Source: Microbacterium sp. MYb66 (GTDB lineage: Bacteria > Actinomycetota > Actinomycetes > Actinomycetales > Microbacteriaceae). Taken from it: DNA of 64,000 nucleotides. Made by a program: the position numbers and the translations under genes. How positions within the stretch are numbered: position 1 is the stretch's first letter; each line of letters begins with the position of its first letter. The DNA lies in NCBI RefSeq assembly GCF_002979435.1, contig NZ_PCOV01000002.1, positions 124,001 to 188,000 on the forward strand. The letters run 5' to 3'. Below the pieces are notes generated by a model, which was given only the letters and a program-made list of their open reading frames with translations, was not told the origin of the DNA and made no database searches. This document shows positions 1 to 7,671 of this stretch, piece after piece.

Positions 1-1208
1 CAGACCCCGGTCTCCGGAAGGGTGAGCTCGTTGCGAGCCGCTGCGTCGTGATCGCCGACGAGATGCGCGGCGACGCTGCGCACCTGCTCGTAGCCGGTCA
101 GCGCAAGGAAGGTCGGCGCCCGGCCGTACGACTTGGCCCCCACGATGAAGAGCGCGTGCTCCGGATGCGCGAGCGCTCTCGCTCCGGTCGCCGACACCGA
201 TCCGCAGGAATGGATGTTCGGGTCGATCTCGGAGGCGATGCCCGCAACGGCTTCGAGCGCGGGATCGAGGTCGATCCGCAGCTCTCGCAGCATCCCCGTA
301 TCGGGTCGGAAGCCCGTGAGCGCGAACACGCGCCCGACCGCCGGCACCTCTCGCCCATCCTCGGCGACGACCGTCAGGCCGTCGGCGCCCTGCCGGAACT
401 CGGCGACCCGGAATCCCCTCACCAGATCCACGACCCCGTCGTCGATGACCTTGCGCGCGCGCGAGCCGAGAGCGGCACGCTCGGGGAGCTCATCCCCGGC
501 TCCGCCGCCGAACACGTTCGCGGCGTTTCCTCGGCGCAGCAGCCAGGTCACGCGAGTGCCCGGAGACCGGCGGGCGAGCTCGCTCAGGCGCAGCACGGCG
601 TGCGTCGCCGAGTGCCCCGCTCCGATCACGACGACATGCGAGCCGGCGAGTTCGGAGACATCCGCCGGGATGCGGTACGAGATCAGATCGGCCGCCGCAG
701 TCTCGCCGAGGGCCCGGAACCCGTCCGCCCCCGCGGGGTTCGGAAGCCCCCAGGTGCCGCTCGCATCGACGACCGCGCGAGCGATGATCCGGGCCTCATC
801 ACCCGCGGCACCGACGGTGTGGACGACGAACGGTCGGCTCCTGCGTCCGCCGTCGACGACCTTGTCGCCGCCCTGACGTGCAACCCCGGTGACCGTGGTC
901 GCGTAGCGGACCCGCTCCCCCAGAGCATCCGCGAGGGGTGCCAGGTATTCGCGTATCCATTCCGCGCCGGTCGGATATCCCGAGGCGGGTGCACGCCAGC
1001 CCGTCGGCTCGAGCAGGCGACGAGAAGCCGCATCCGTGAGTTCCGGCCATGCCGAGAACAGGCGCACATGCCCCCACTCCGCGATCGCCGACGCCGGCTC
1101 GTGCCCACGTTCCACGACGACGACGTTCTCGCCGCGTTCGACAAGGTGCGCCGCGGCCGCAAGGCCCTGCGGGCCCGCTCCGATGACGACGACAGGAAGC
1201 TCGGACAT
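1..1208 (-). CDS. ArsO-like FAD/NAD(P)-binding flavoprotein (3' end cut by window edge)
   Basis: This is a flavin-dependent oxidoreductase of the type found in actinobacterial arsenic operons. About 402 residues are visible and the C-terminus lies outside the window. A Rossmann FAD motif VIGAGPQG sits at residues 8-15, and a second dinucleotide motif VVIGAGHSATH lies in mid-protein, as in class B flavin monooxygenases and thioredoxin-reductase relatives. A late HALFIVGAKSYGRAPTF segment fits the C-terminal FAD contact of this family. The ATG start follows a short gap from the divergent arsR gene, and two ArsR-like operators lie between them. The expected role is arsenic detoxification or redox chemistry under ArsR control. 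The true substrate is unknown, and the family name rests on architecture and neighbourhood. Confidence 0.8.
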   Translation of the reverse strand, partial: MSELPVVVIGAGPQGLAAAAHLVERGENVVVVERGHEPASAIAEWGHVRLFSAWPELTDAASRRLLEPTGWRAPASGYPTGAEWIREYLAPLADALGERVRYATTVTGVARQGGDKVVDGGRRSRPFVVHTVGAAGDEARIIARAVVDASGTWGLPNPAGADGFRALGETAAADLISYRIPADVSELAGSHVVVIGAGHSATHAVLRLSELARRSPGTRVTWLLRRGNAANVFGGGAGDELPERAALGSRARKVIDDGVVDLVRGFRVAEFRQGADGLTVVAEDGREVPAVGRVFALTGFRPDTGMLRELRIDLDPALEAVAGIASEIDPNIHSCGSVSATGARALAHPEHALFIVGAKSYGRAPTFLALTGYEQVRSVAAHLVGDHDAAARNELTLPETGV

Positions 1209-1221
1209 CACATCTCCTCAG

Positions 1222-1237
1222 ATCGAAAACTTTCAAT
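1222..1237. promoter_or_regulatory. Candidate ArsR operator 1
   Basis: The imperfect palindrome ATCGAAAACTTTCAAT sits directly upstream of the minus-strand flavoprotein gene. It is AT-rich against a very GC-rich background and resembles the second dyad 20 bases further on. Binding by the adjacent ArsR is inferred. Confidence 0.5.
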
Positions 1238-1256
1238 ATGAAGACTGTCGCCGATG

Positions 1257-1274
1257 TATCGAAGATTGTCAATA
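1257..1274. promoter_or_regulatory. Candidate ArsR operator 2
   Basis: The imperfect dyad TATCGAAGATTGTCAATA lies 18 bases before the arsR GTG start. It matches operator 1 in the ATCGAA and TCAAT half-sites. It probably overlaps the divergent promoters, so ArsR would repress both itself and the flavoprotein. Confidence 0.55.
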
Positions 1275-1291
1275 CGTGCGAGAATGGACCC

Positions 1292-1633
1292 GTGACCCTG
1301 CCGACGACAATCGAAGCGCGCACCTGCTGCGTCCCGCCGATCACTCCCTCGATGTCCGTCGAGGACGCCGAACGTGTCGCCCGGGTGTTCAAGGCGCTCG
1401 GCGATCCGACGCGCGTCAGGCTGTTGTCCCTCATCGCCGCGGGAGCCGGCGGGGAGGCGTGCATCTGCGATCTGACCGAACCCGTCGGCCTCTCACAGGG
1501 CACCGTCTCCCACCACATGAAGCTCCTCGCGGAGGCGGGTCTTGTCACGCGCGAACAGCGCGGCAAGTGGGCCTACTTCGCCCTCAACGGCGACGCGATG
1601 GATGCCGCGGCCTCCGCCCTCCGCGCGGTGTGA
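1292..1633 (+). CDS. arsR: ArsR-family arsenite-sensing repressor
   Basis: This is a 113-residue winged-helix metalloregulator that is expected to leave DNA when arsenite binds. The helix-turn-helix is centred on VGLSQGTVSHHMKLL, followed by a beta-wing. From the GTG start, cysteines lie at 12 and 13 (TCCVPP) and at 57 and 59 (ACICDL). The N-terminal CC pair plus a later Cys is the three-coordinate As(III) site described for Corynebacterium glutamicum ArsR, rather than the simple CxC site of E. coli ArsR. An in-frame ATG at 1238 was not chosen because it would place the downstream operator inside the coding region. The gene is divergent from the flavoprotein gene. Confidence 0.9.
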   Translation: MTLPTTIEARTCCVPPITPSMSVEDAERVARVFKALGDPTRVRLLSLIAAGAGGEACICDLTEPVGLSQGTVSHHMKLLAEAGLVTREQRGKWAYFALNGDAMDAAASALRAV

Positions 1634-1780
1634 GCACTCACCCTGGCCCAGGACGTCGTACCCGCGCCGACGGCGACCGACGACGGCAGGACCCCTTCCA
1701 CAACCTTCCGTCCGGACCCAGCTGATCGGAGTTGCCAGGACTCCGCCGGTACTGTCGTATCCGGGAGAACGGAGCCGGGC

Positions 1781-2179
1781 ATGAATGCGGTCGACGCGGT
1801 CGGGACCATCGCCGAGATCCTCTCGTGGATCGGCCTCGGCCTCGGCCTCCCGCTGCTCGCGGTCGTGTTCCTGGTGAAGGTGCACGACGGCTCCTGGCTG
1901 CCTCACGAGATCGTCATCGTCGAGGATGAGGACGGTCGGGCGCGCGCCCGCTGGTTCACCGCGGGCGACTTCTGGGAACGCCCGCTCCGCCCACAGGAGT
2001 CCGCTCACTGGCACGGTCGGGAAGCGGTCGACGCCTTCCTCAGCGAGCGGCACCCGAGCCTGATGCGATTCGAACCCCGAAGGCCCGTCCTCCACGCGTT
2101 CCAGGTACTCGGGATCACCTTGGCCGCCGTCGGCGCGGCCGCGGTCGCCCTCTCGATCGTCCTCCTGTTCATCGGCTGA
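1781..2179 (+). CDS. Small two-helix membrane protein of unknown function
   Basis: The 132-residue protein has a hydrophobic helix near each end (about residues 10-32 and 106-130). They flank a soluble, acidic and tryptophan-containing middle with the segment ARWFTAGDFWERPL. I recognise no named domain. The middle resembles a small beta-rich domain facing one side of the membrane. The ATG follows a GGAG-like ribosome site. It stands alone between arsR and the acyl-CoA ligase on the same strand, with about 150 bases upstream in which I see no gene. No function is proposed. Confidence 0.7.
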   Translation: MNAVDAVGTIAEILSWIGLGLGLPLLAVVFLVKVHDGSWLPHEIVIVEDEDGRARARWFTAGDFWERPLRPQESAHWHGREAVDAFLSERHPSLMRFEPRRPVLHAFQVLGITLAAVGAAAVALSIVLLFIG

Positions 2180-2243
2180 AGCGACGGTCCGCCCGATGAG
2201 GGCGTGGGGTCCGCGGACAGGCGATCGCGGGCAGGATGGAAGC

Positions 2244-3944
2244 ATGCCTGAATCTCCGCTCGCCGCACGTCCCTGGCTCGACTCCTATGCGGAGGGCGTC
2301 CCCGCCGAGATCGACGAACCGTCGCAGACCCTGCCGGAGATGCTGTCGGCGAGTGTGAAGGCGTTCGGCAGGCGCCCGGCGCTGGACTTCTTCGGTGCGG
2401 TCACCACGTATCGGGAACTCGGAGAGCAGGTCGACCGCGCGGCCGAGGGTCTTCGGCGGCTCGGAGTCGGCAAGGGCGACCGCGTCGCCCTGGTGCTGCC
2501 CAACTCCCCTCAGCATGTCGTGGCCTTCTATGCGATCCTTCGACTCGGTGCGATCGTGGTCGAGCACAACCCCCTCTACACCGCCCGCGAGCTGCGACAC
2601 CAGTTCGAGGATCACGGCGCGCGCGTCGCCATCGTGTGGGACAAGGCCGTCGACACGATCGCGGACTTCCCTGCAGACCTCAAGGTCGAGCACATCGTGA
2701 GCGTCGACATCACGGCCGCGATGCCGCTCTCGAAGCGTCTCGCGCTTCGCCTCCCCCTGCCGCGGGCACGCGAATCGCGAGCGAAGCTGACCGGCACCCC
2801 GAAGGCTCGGCACCTCATCGCCTGGAAGAGCCTCGCCGACCATCGGCGGGTCTCACGGCGGGTGCCGGGCCCGACGCTGGACGACACCGCGCTCCTGCAG
2901 TACACGAGCGGCACGACGGGGGTCCCGAAGGGGGCCATCCTCACGCATTCGAACCTCAGGGCCAACGCGATGCAGGGACGAGCGTGGGTGCCGGGCCTCG
3001 TCGACGGCGAGGAGACGTTCTACGGCGTGCTGCCGTTGTTCCACGCCTACGGCATGACCCTGTGCCTGACCTTCGCGATGAGCATCGGCGCGCGGCTCGT
3101 CCTCTTCCCCGCCTTCGACCTGGGTCTGGTCACGGCAGCGGCACGGTCGACTCCGCCGACCTTCCTGCCCGCCGTGCCGCCGATCTACGACGCCCTCGCT
3201 CGTGCAGCCGCCCGCGGGACCATCGACCTCTCGACGGTCCGCTTCGCGATATCCGGAGCGATGAGCCTTCCGGTCGCCACGGTGAAGCGCTGGGAGGAGG
3301 CGACCGGTGGCCTTCTGGTCGAGGGCTACGGCATGACCGAGGCCTCACCGGTCGCACTCGGCAATCCGATGGGCCCGACCCGTCGTCCCGGCACGGTCGG
3401 CGTGCCCTTCCCGAGCACGGAGATCCGCGTCGTCGATCCCGCGGACCCGACGGTCGACGTGCCGCGGGGCGAGTCCGGCGAACTCCTCATCCGCGGCCCG
3501 CAGGTCTTCCAGGGGTACTGGGGGCGCCCTGGCGAGACGGCCGACGCTCTGCTGCCCGACGGCTGGCTCCGGACGGGCGACATCGCCCAGGTCTCGTCCG
3601 ACGGGTTCGTGAGCATCGTCGACCGCCTCAAGGAGCTCATCATCACCGGCGGATTCAACGTGTCGCCCAGTGAGGTGGAAGACGCGCTCGTCGCGCACCC
3701 CGATGTCGTCGCCGCCGCGGTCGTGGGTCTGCCGAGGCCCCACGGCGGAGAAGACGTCGCCGCCGCGGTCGTGCTCCGCGACGGCGCAGCCCTCGACGTG
3801 GATGCGCTGCGCGACTTCTGCCGCACCCGGCTCACCCCCTACAAGGTGCCGCGCCGGATCACCGCGGTCGACGACCTCCCCCGGTCCCTCATCGGCAAGG
3901 TGCTGCGTCGCCAGGTGCGCGACCGGCTGCTCGCAGATCGCTGA
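2244..3944 (+). CDS. AMP-forming fatty-acid/acyl-CoA ligase
   Basis: This 566-residue member of the ANL superfamily activates a carboxylic acid to an acyl-AMP and then forms the CoA thioester in the cytoplasm. The P-loop motif YTSGTTGVPKG starts at residue 220. The A5-like motif EGYGMTEASP, the hinge motif GWLRTGDIAQ and the C-terminal catalytic lysine segment LIGKVLRR near the end are all present, so it looks active. Overall it resembles long-chain fatty acid ligases, but chain length cannot be read from sequence. The ATG at 2244 (MPESPLAARPW) was preferred over upstream starts because the extra N-terminal residues look non-coding. It ends four bases before the convergent cyclodeaminase-like gene. 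Confidence 0.88.
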   Translation: MPESPLAARPWLDSYAEGVPAEIDEPSQTLPEMLSASVKAFGRRPALDFFGAVTTYRELGEQVDRAAEGLRRLGVGKGDRVALVLPNSPQHVVAFYAILRLGAIVVEHNPLYTARELRHQFEDHGARVAIVWDKAVDTIADFPADLKVEHIVSVDITAAMPLSKRLALRLPLPRARESRAKLTGTPKARHLIAWKSLADHRRVSRRVPGPTLDDTALLQYTSGTTGVPKGAILTHSNLRANAMQGRAWVPGLVDGEETFYGVLPLFHAYGMTLCLTFAMSIGARLVLFPAFDLGLVTAAARSTPPTFLPAVPPIYDALARAAARGTIDLSTVRFAISGAMSLPVATVKRWEEATGGLLVEGYGMTEASPVALGNPMGPTRRPGTVGVPFPSTEIRVVDPADPTVDVPRGESGELLIRGPQVFQGYWGRPGETADALLPDGWLRTGDIAQVSSDGFVSIVDRLKELIITGGFNVSPSEVEDALVAHPDVVAAAVVGLPRPHGGEDVAAAVVLRDGAALDVDALRDFCRTRLTPYKVPRRITAVDDLPRSLIGKVLRRQVRDRLLADR

Positions 3945-3948
3945 GTTC

Positions 3949-4581
3949 TCAGCTCACCCGTCGGTCCAGGCGTGACGAGAGCTCCTCGGCGAGCTGAGCC
4001 AGACGCCTTCCTGCGTCGGAGAGCCGCGTGACGTCCGCCTCGAGAGGTGTCAGCCTCGAGGCAGGAGCGTCGTGGCTGCGGGCGATCTGCAGGTTCGCCC
4101 GGAGATTGAGTGCGGTGCCGGAGAGGCCGGCTCTGAGCGCTTCGACGGCGACGGCGAGGTCCACCGCGAGGTGCGGATTCCCGGCTGCCGCGAGCGCTCG
4201 CGCCTCGGTCACGAGCGCGACTCCGATCGCGCCGAGCGTCGCCACGGAGTCGGCGGCGTCGACGGCAGCCTCACGCACGCGCTCATCACGCTCGGGGTCA
4301 TCGGCGGGGAGTGCCAGCGCGGCTCCGAAACGCGCCGACACGACGCCGTCCGCCTCGACCGCCCGCAGAGCGTCGGATCGCTCGCGGGCCAGCCGTTCGC
4401 CGCACTCGGACGCGGTCGGGCTCTCGGGGGTGTACGCGGCGACCATGCCCATCAGCGAGGCCGCGATGCCGAGCATGACGCCCGAAGCCGCGCCGCCGCC
4501 GGGAGACCCCTGGGGCTGGCTGAGGGCGTCGAGCCAGGCATCCATGGGGCGAGAAGTCGGGACCTCTGCGGGATCCTTCAT
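3949..4581 (-). CDS. Cyclodeaminase/cyclohydrolase-family protein (FTCD_C-like)
   Basis: The 210-residue protein is mainly alpha-helical and resembles the formiminotetrahydrofolate cyclodeaminase domain. The diagnostic N-terminal segment QPQGSPGGGAASG is present, followed by long helices rich in Ala and Glu. In the family this domain removes ammonia from 5-formimino-THF or hydrolyses methenyl-THF, often as a stand-alone protein in bacteria. No histidine-degradation or folate gene is nearby, so the substrate is open. The start at ATG 4581 lacks a strong ribosome-binding sequence. The gene is convergent with the acyl-CoA ligase and divergent from the flagellar operon. Confidence 0.75.
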   Translation of the reverse strand: MKDPAEVPTSRPMDAWLDALSQPQGSPGGGAASGVMLGIAASLMGMVAAYTPESPTASECGERLARERSDALRAVEADGVVSARFGAALALPADDPERDERVREAAVDAADSVATLGAIGVALVTEARALAAAGNPHLAVDLAVAVEALRAGLSGTALNLRANLQIARSHDAPASRLTPLEADVTRLSDAGRRLAQLAEELSSRLDRRVS

Positions 4582-4727
4582 GCGAACACGGCCATCGCTC
4601 GCCGAGGTGCGATCTGCCGGTGCGAAGTGTGAGAACCGAGGAACGTCATGGCTCGAGTCTTCCGACCGACGGTGGCGATCGGTAGTGGTGGACACGTCGT
4701 AGCCGGCCTGCGATGATGCCTGCCCGC

Positions 4728-4755
4728 TAACGCACGGCCACGACCGGCCGACAGT
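4728..4755 (+). promoter_or_regulatory. Sigma-28/FliA-type promoter of the flagellar operon
   Basis: The sequence reads TAAC at 4728-4731, then exactly 15 bases, then GCCGACAG at 4747-4754. This closely matches the TAAA-N15-GCCGATAA consensus of the FliA/SigD/WhiG sigma family. A near-identical arrangement lies before fliM; both start with TAACGCAC. The transcript would start near 4761. Confidence 0.65.
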
Positions 4756-4785
4756 CACCCCCGACAGCCCAGGACGGGCCGTCGG

Positions 4786-4809
4786 GTCCGCGTTCCCCGG
4801 AACGCGGAC
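4786..4809 (+). promoter_or_regulatory. Leader hairpin before flbD with GGA motifs
   Basis: The inverted repeat is perfect, with 11-base arms (GTCCGCGTTCC and GGAACGCGGAC) separated by CC. It lies in the predicted leader between the sigma-28-type promoter and flbD. GGA occurs in the arm and again at the ribosome site (CCAGGATGGAGCCC before the ATG). Such GGA motifs in hairpins and at ribosome sites are typical of CsrA targets. CsrA is encoded at the end of this operon, but direct binding is inferred. Confidence 0.45.
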
Positions 4810-4831
4810 GGATCTTTCCAGGATGGAGCCC

Positions 4832-5074
4832 ATGATCGTCCTCACGCGCCTGAACCGTTCGCGGTTCGCGGTGAATCCCGACCTGATCGAACGTGTCCAG
4901 GCGACGCCGGACACGACGCTCATCATGGTCGACGGCGCGACCTTCGTCGTCACCGAGACGATGGACGACGTGATCGCGCAGATCACCAGGTTCCGGGCCG
5001 GAGTGCTCGCCAGCGCCGCCGCCCTCATCGCCGCGAACGAAGGCGACTCCCCCACTCCCGAGGCGGGTCTCTGA
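4832..5074 (+). CDS. flbD: FlbD-family flagellar protein
   Basis: This 80-residue protein starts MIVLTRLN and contains FAVNPDLIERVQATPDTT, the typical signature of the small FlbD/YlzI family. That family is encoded between the hook and motor genes in many Gram-positive bacteria. Its precise role is poorly defined; it is linked to flagellar assembly. ATG 4832 is preferred to ATG 4823 because it follows the GGATGGAG sequence and matches the usual N-terminus. It is the first gene of the operon here, and the hook genes that often precede it are not in the window. Its stop codon shares a base with the motA start. Confidence 0.85.
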   Translation: MIVLTRLNRSRFAVNPDLIERVQATPDTTLIMVDGATFVVTETMDDVIAQITRFRAGVLASAAALIAANEGDSPTPEAGL

Positions 5075-5883
5075 TGGATCCCTCCCTCATCCTCGGGCTG
5101 GTCCTCGCGTTCGGCGCCTTGATCGCCATGATCAACCTCGAAGGCGCGACCATCGGATCGCTGCTGATCCCCGCCCCGATGGTGCTGGTCTTCGGAGCCA
5201 CGATCGCCGTCGGCATCGCGAGCGGCACCGTGCGCGATGCGCTGCATGCGGTCAAGTCGCTCCCCCGCGCGTTCCGCGGCGAGCGCCGCACCGCGTCGAG
5301 CATGATCGACACGGTGGTCGGCTACGCCGAGAAGGCACGCGCCGAAGGGCTCCTCGCCCTCGAGCAGGGGCTGGAGGACGAGAAGGACCCGTTCCTGCGC
5401 CAGGCACTGCAGAGCATCGCCGACGGCACGGACGCCGAAGACCTGCGAACCCTGCTGGAGGATGAGCTCACCTCGACCGCTGCCCGCAACCGCACCGCCT
5501 CACGCTTCTACATGACGCTCGGCGGCTTCGCGCCCACGGTCGGCATCATCGGCACGGTCGTCTCCCTCACGCACGTGCTGGAGAAGCTCGACAAGCCGGA
5601 CACCCTCGGTCCCATGATCGCGACGGCATTCGTGGCGACGCTGTGGGGTCTGCTGTCGGCCAACTTCATCTGGCTGCCGATCGGCGGACGCCTCCAGCGT
5701 CTCGGCGAGCTCGAGCTCGAACGCATGACCGTGCTCATGGAGGGCATGCTCGCGATCCAGGCCGGCGCCCCTCCGCAGTTCGTCGGAGAGCGCCTGCGCG
5801 CCCTCGTGTCCGAGCGCCCCTCCGCCCGCTCCGGCCGTCACGCCCGCACCCGAGCAGCCGAGGAGACGGAGCAGGCGTCATGA
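5074..5883 (+). CDS. motA: Flagellar motor stator protein MotA
   Basis: At 269 residues this is the proton-channel subunit of the flagellar stator. It has two N-terminal membrane helices (about residues 3-22 and 30-50), a large cytoplasmic loop that contacts FliG, and two C-terminal helices. The third helix carries TLGGFAPTVGIIGTVVSLTH and the fourth carries the ATLWGLLSANF region with conserved prolines and glycines. The Arg- and Glu-rich loop at about 70-150 fits torque contacts. The ATG overlaps the flbD stop (TGATG), and the end overlaps motB by four bases, so motA and motB are translationally coupled. Confidence 0.93.
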   Translation: MDPSLILGLVLAFGALIAMINLEGATIGSLLIPAPMVLVFGATIAVGIASGTVRDALHAVKSLPRAFRGERRTASSMIDTVVGYAEKARAEGLLALEQGLEDEKDPFLRQALQSIADGTDAEDLRTLLEDELTSTAARNRTASRFYMTLGGFAPTVGIIGTVVSLTHVLEKLDKPDTLGPMIATAFVATLWGLLSANFIWLPIGGRLQRLGELELERMTVLMEGMLAIQAGAPPQFVGERLRALVSERPSARSGRHARTRAAEETEQAS

Positions 5884-6689
5884 GCGTCCGGGCCCGTCGC
5901 CGCGTGCCCCAGGAGGAGCACAGCGGTCCGGACGAGCGGTGGATGGCGTCCTACATGGACATGGTGACCGTGCTGATGTGCATGTTCATCGTGCTGTTCG
6001 CGATGTCGACGGTCGACCAGGAGAAGTTCGAGGCTCTCAGCGCCTCCCTCGCGACCGGGTTCGGTCAGGAGCCGTCGGAGGACATCGACGTCACCACGGG
6101 TGTCGTGGTGCCCCCGGAGCTCGTCGACGAGAAGGGCGAGGACTTCGCCGACATCGACCTGGCGGCCGCGCAGACCGAGTTCAGCGAGCTCTCCGCCCTC
6201 CGCGAGCGTCTGCGGCAGGTCCTGGCCGAGAACGGGCTCGAAGCCGACGTCACCTTCACGATCGACGAGCGCGGTCTCACGATCGGCCTCGTGAGCGCCG
6301 AGACGTTCTTCACCACGAACAGCACCACCCTCAGCCCCCAAGCCGTCCTGGTGCTGGATGCGCTGGGCTCGGTGCTGGTGACCGCCCCGAACGAGATCTC
6401 GGTCGAGGGCCACGCCGACGTGCGCGGATCGGTCGCCCCCTACCCGACCAACTGGGAGCTGTCCTCGGGCCGTTCCACGCAGGTGCTGCGCCACCTCGTC
6501 GAGGGGTCGGGGCTGCCGCCCGCGCATCTGAAGTCGGTCGGATTCGGCGACACCCGACCGGTCGCGGCCGGCGACTCCCCCGAAGCACTGGCGCAGAACA
6601 GACGGGTCGACATCGTCGTCCTCTCCGACGCGACGGAGGAGGTGCGCGCGCTCATCCCCGAGGCACAGGCGGGGCAGCCGTCCTCCTGA
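5880..6689 (+). CDS. motB: Flagellar motor stator protein MotB
   Basis: This 269-residue stator subunit anchors MotA to peptidoglycan. A basic N-terminus (MSVRARRRVP) precedes a single membrane helix containing WMASYMDMVTVLM. Asp27 is the expected proton-carrying residue equivalent to Asp32 of E. coli MotB. A periplasmic-type linker leads to an OmpA/MotB peptidoglycan-binding domain at about residues 140-260, with EGHADVRG and the ending QNRRVDIVV. The start overlaps motA by the ATGA arrangement. About 50 bases separate it from fliM, and that gap contains a sigma-28-type promoter. Confidence 0.93.
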   Translation: MSVRARRRVPQEEHSGPDERWMASYMDMVTVLMCMFIVLFAMSTVDQEKFEALSASLATGFGQEPSEDIDVTTGVVVPPELVDEKGEDFADIDLAAAQTEFSELSALRERLRQVLAENGLEADVTFTIDERGLTIGLVSAETFFTTNSTTLSPQAVLVLDALGSVLVTAPNEISVEGHADVRGSVAPYPTNWELSSGRSTQVLRHLVEGSGLPPAHLKSVGFGDTRPVAAGDSPEALAQNRRVDIVVLSDATEEVRALIPEAQAGQPSS

Positions 6690-6703
6690 CCCGCTCTCCC
6701 ACC

Positions 6704-6730
6704 TAACGCACGCCGCTCACCGCCCGATAG
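6704..6730 (+). promoter_or_regulatory. Sigma-28/FliA-type promoter before fliM
   Basis: TAAC at 6704-6707 is followed by 15 bases and CCCGATAG at 6723-6730. The spacing and both boxes agree with the promoter before flbD. The predicted start site falls at or one base before the fliM GTG at 6739, so the fliM transcript could be leaderless. Confidence 0.6.
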
Positions 6731-6738
6731 TCGGATTC

Positions 6739-7671
6739 GTGGTGATCGAGGACAGCGTGCGCTCCGCAGTGCGCGCGGAGACGGCGACGAAGACCGCCGG
6801 AGTCGAGGTGTACGACTTCGGCCGTTCGGCGACCCTCTCGCGCGAGCACACCCGCGCCCTGGAGCTGGCGTTCGAGACCTTCTCCCGGCAGTGGTCCGCG
6901 CAGCTGTCGGCGAAGATCCACGTGCGCGCCACCATCGCCGTCGAACACGTCGGGATGATGACGTACGGCGAATACGCCCAGTCGCTGCCGACCACGACCA
7001 CCATGATCGTGTGCGCTCTGCCCGACTCCGAAGAGCGCCTCATCGTGCAGCTGCCGACCTCGGCCGCCACCACCTGGATCGTGCAGATGGTCGGTGGACG
7101 AGCATCCGCGACCTCGGAGGATCGCACGTTCACCCCGATCGAGCAGGCGCTGATCCGGTCCTTGATCGTCGACGCGATCGACCATCTCACCGGCGCCCTG
7201 GACGGCCTCCTGCCCGTCGGCGTCACGGTGTCCGGCATCCAGTACAGCTCGCAGTTCGCCCAGGTCGCGGCGTCCGGCGAACCGGTGATCGTCGCGCGGT
7301 TCTCGATGCGCCTGGGCGGCCGCACGGTGCCGGCCAGCGTCATGCTGCCGGCGTCGGTCCTCGCCGGCTTCACCGTACGCACGTCCGATGCCGAGCGATC
7401 GGCCGCCCCGGGTCTGGTCCGTCGTCAGGTCGAGGTCTCGCCGGTGGAGCTCGCTCTCCGCCTCGCGCCCCGCGCCGTGCTCCCCCGCGAGGTGCTCGAT
7501 CTGTCCGTCGGCGACATCATCGCGTTCCCGCATTCCGCCGACCGCCCCCTGGTCCTCGCCGTCGGCGATCAGACCGTCGCCACGGCGGCTGTCGGGAGCG
7601 CCGGGGCGCGTCTGGCCTGCGTCGTCACCACCACCATCCCCGATCCCGCCTTCGCCGAGGAGCCCGCGTGA
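6739..7671 (+). CDS. fliM: Flagellar switch protein FliM
   Basis: FliM (310 residues) binds phospho-CheY and FliG and sets the direction of rotation. The N-terminal region VEVYDFGRSATLSREH matches the start of the FliM middle domain (CheC/FliM fold), which extends to about residue 200 with EHVGMMTYGEYAQSLP. The C-terminal 70 residues form a SpoA/SpeM domain (VLPREVLDLSVGDIIAF). The usual N-terminal CheY-binding motif (LSQxEIDALL) is not evident, so switching may rely on another contact. The start is GTG just after the sigma-28-type promoter. The gene overlaps fliN by GTGA. Confidence 0.9.
   Translation: MVIEDSVRSAVRAETATKTAGVEVYDFGRSATLSREHTRALELAFETFSRQWSAQLSAKIHVRATIAVEHVGMMTYGEYAQSLPTTTTMIVCALPDSEERLIVQLPTSAATTWIVQMVGGRASATSEDRTFTPIEQALIRSLIVDAIDHLTGALDGLLPVGVTVSGIQYSSQFAQVAASGEPVIVARFSMRLGGRTVPASVMLPASVLAGFTVRTSDAERSAAPGLVRRQVEVSPVELALRLAPRAVLPREVLDLSVGDIIAFPHSADRPLVLAVGDQTVATAAVGSAGARLACVVTTTIPDPAFAEEPA

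Noticed and set aside
1238..1291. ATG 1238 as start of arsR
   Set aside because: It would place the second ArsR operator and the promoter inside the gene; GTG 1292 keeps the family length and cysteine spacing.
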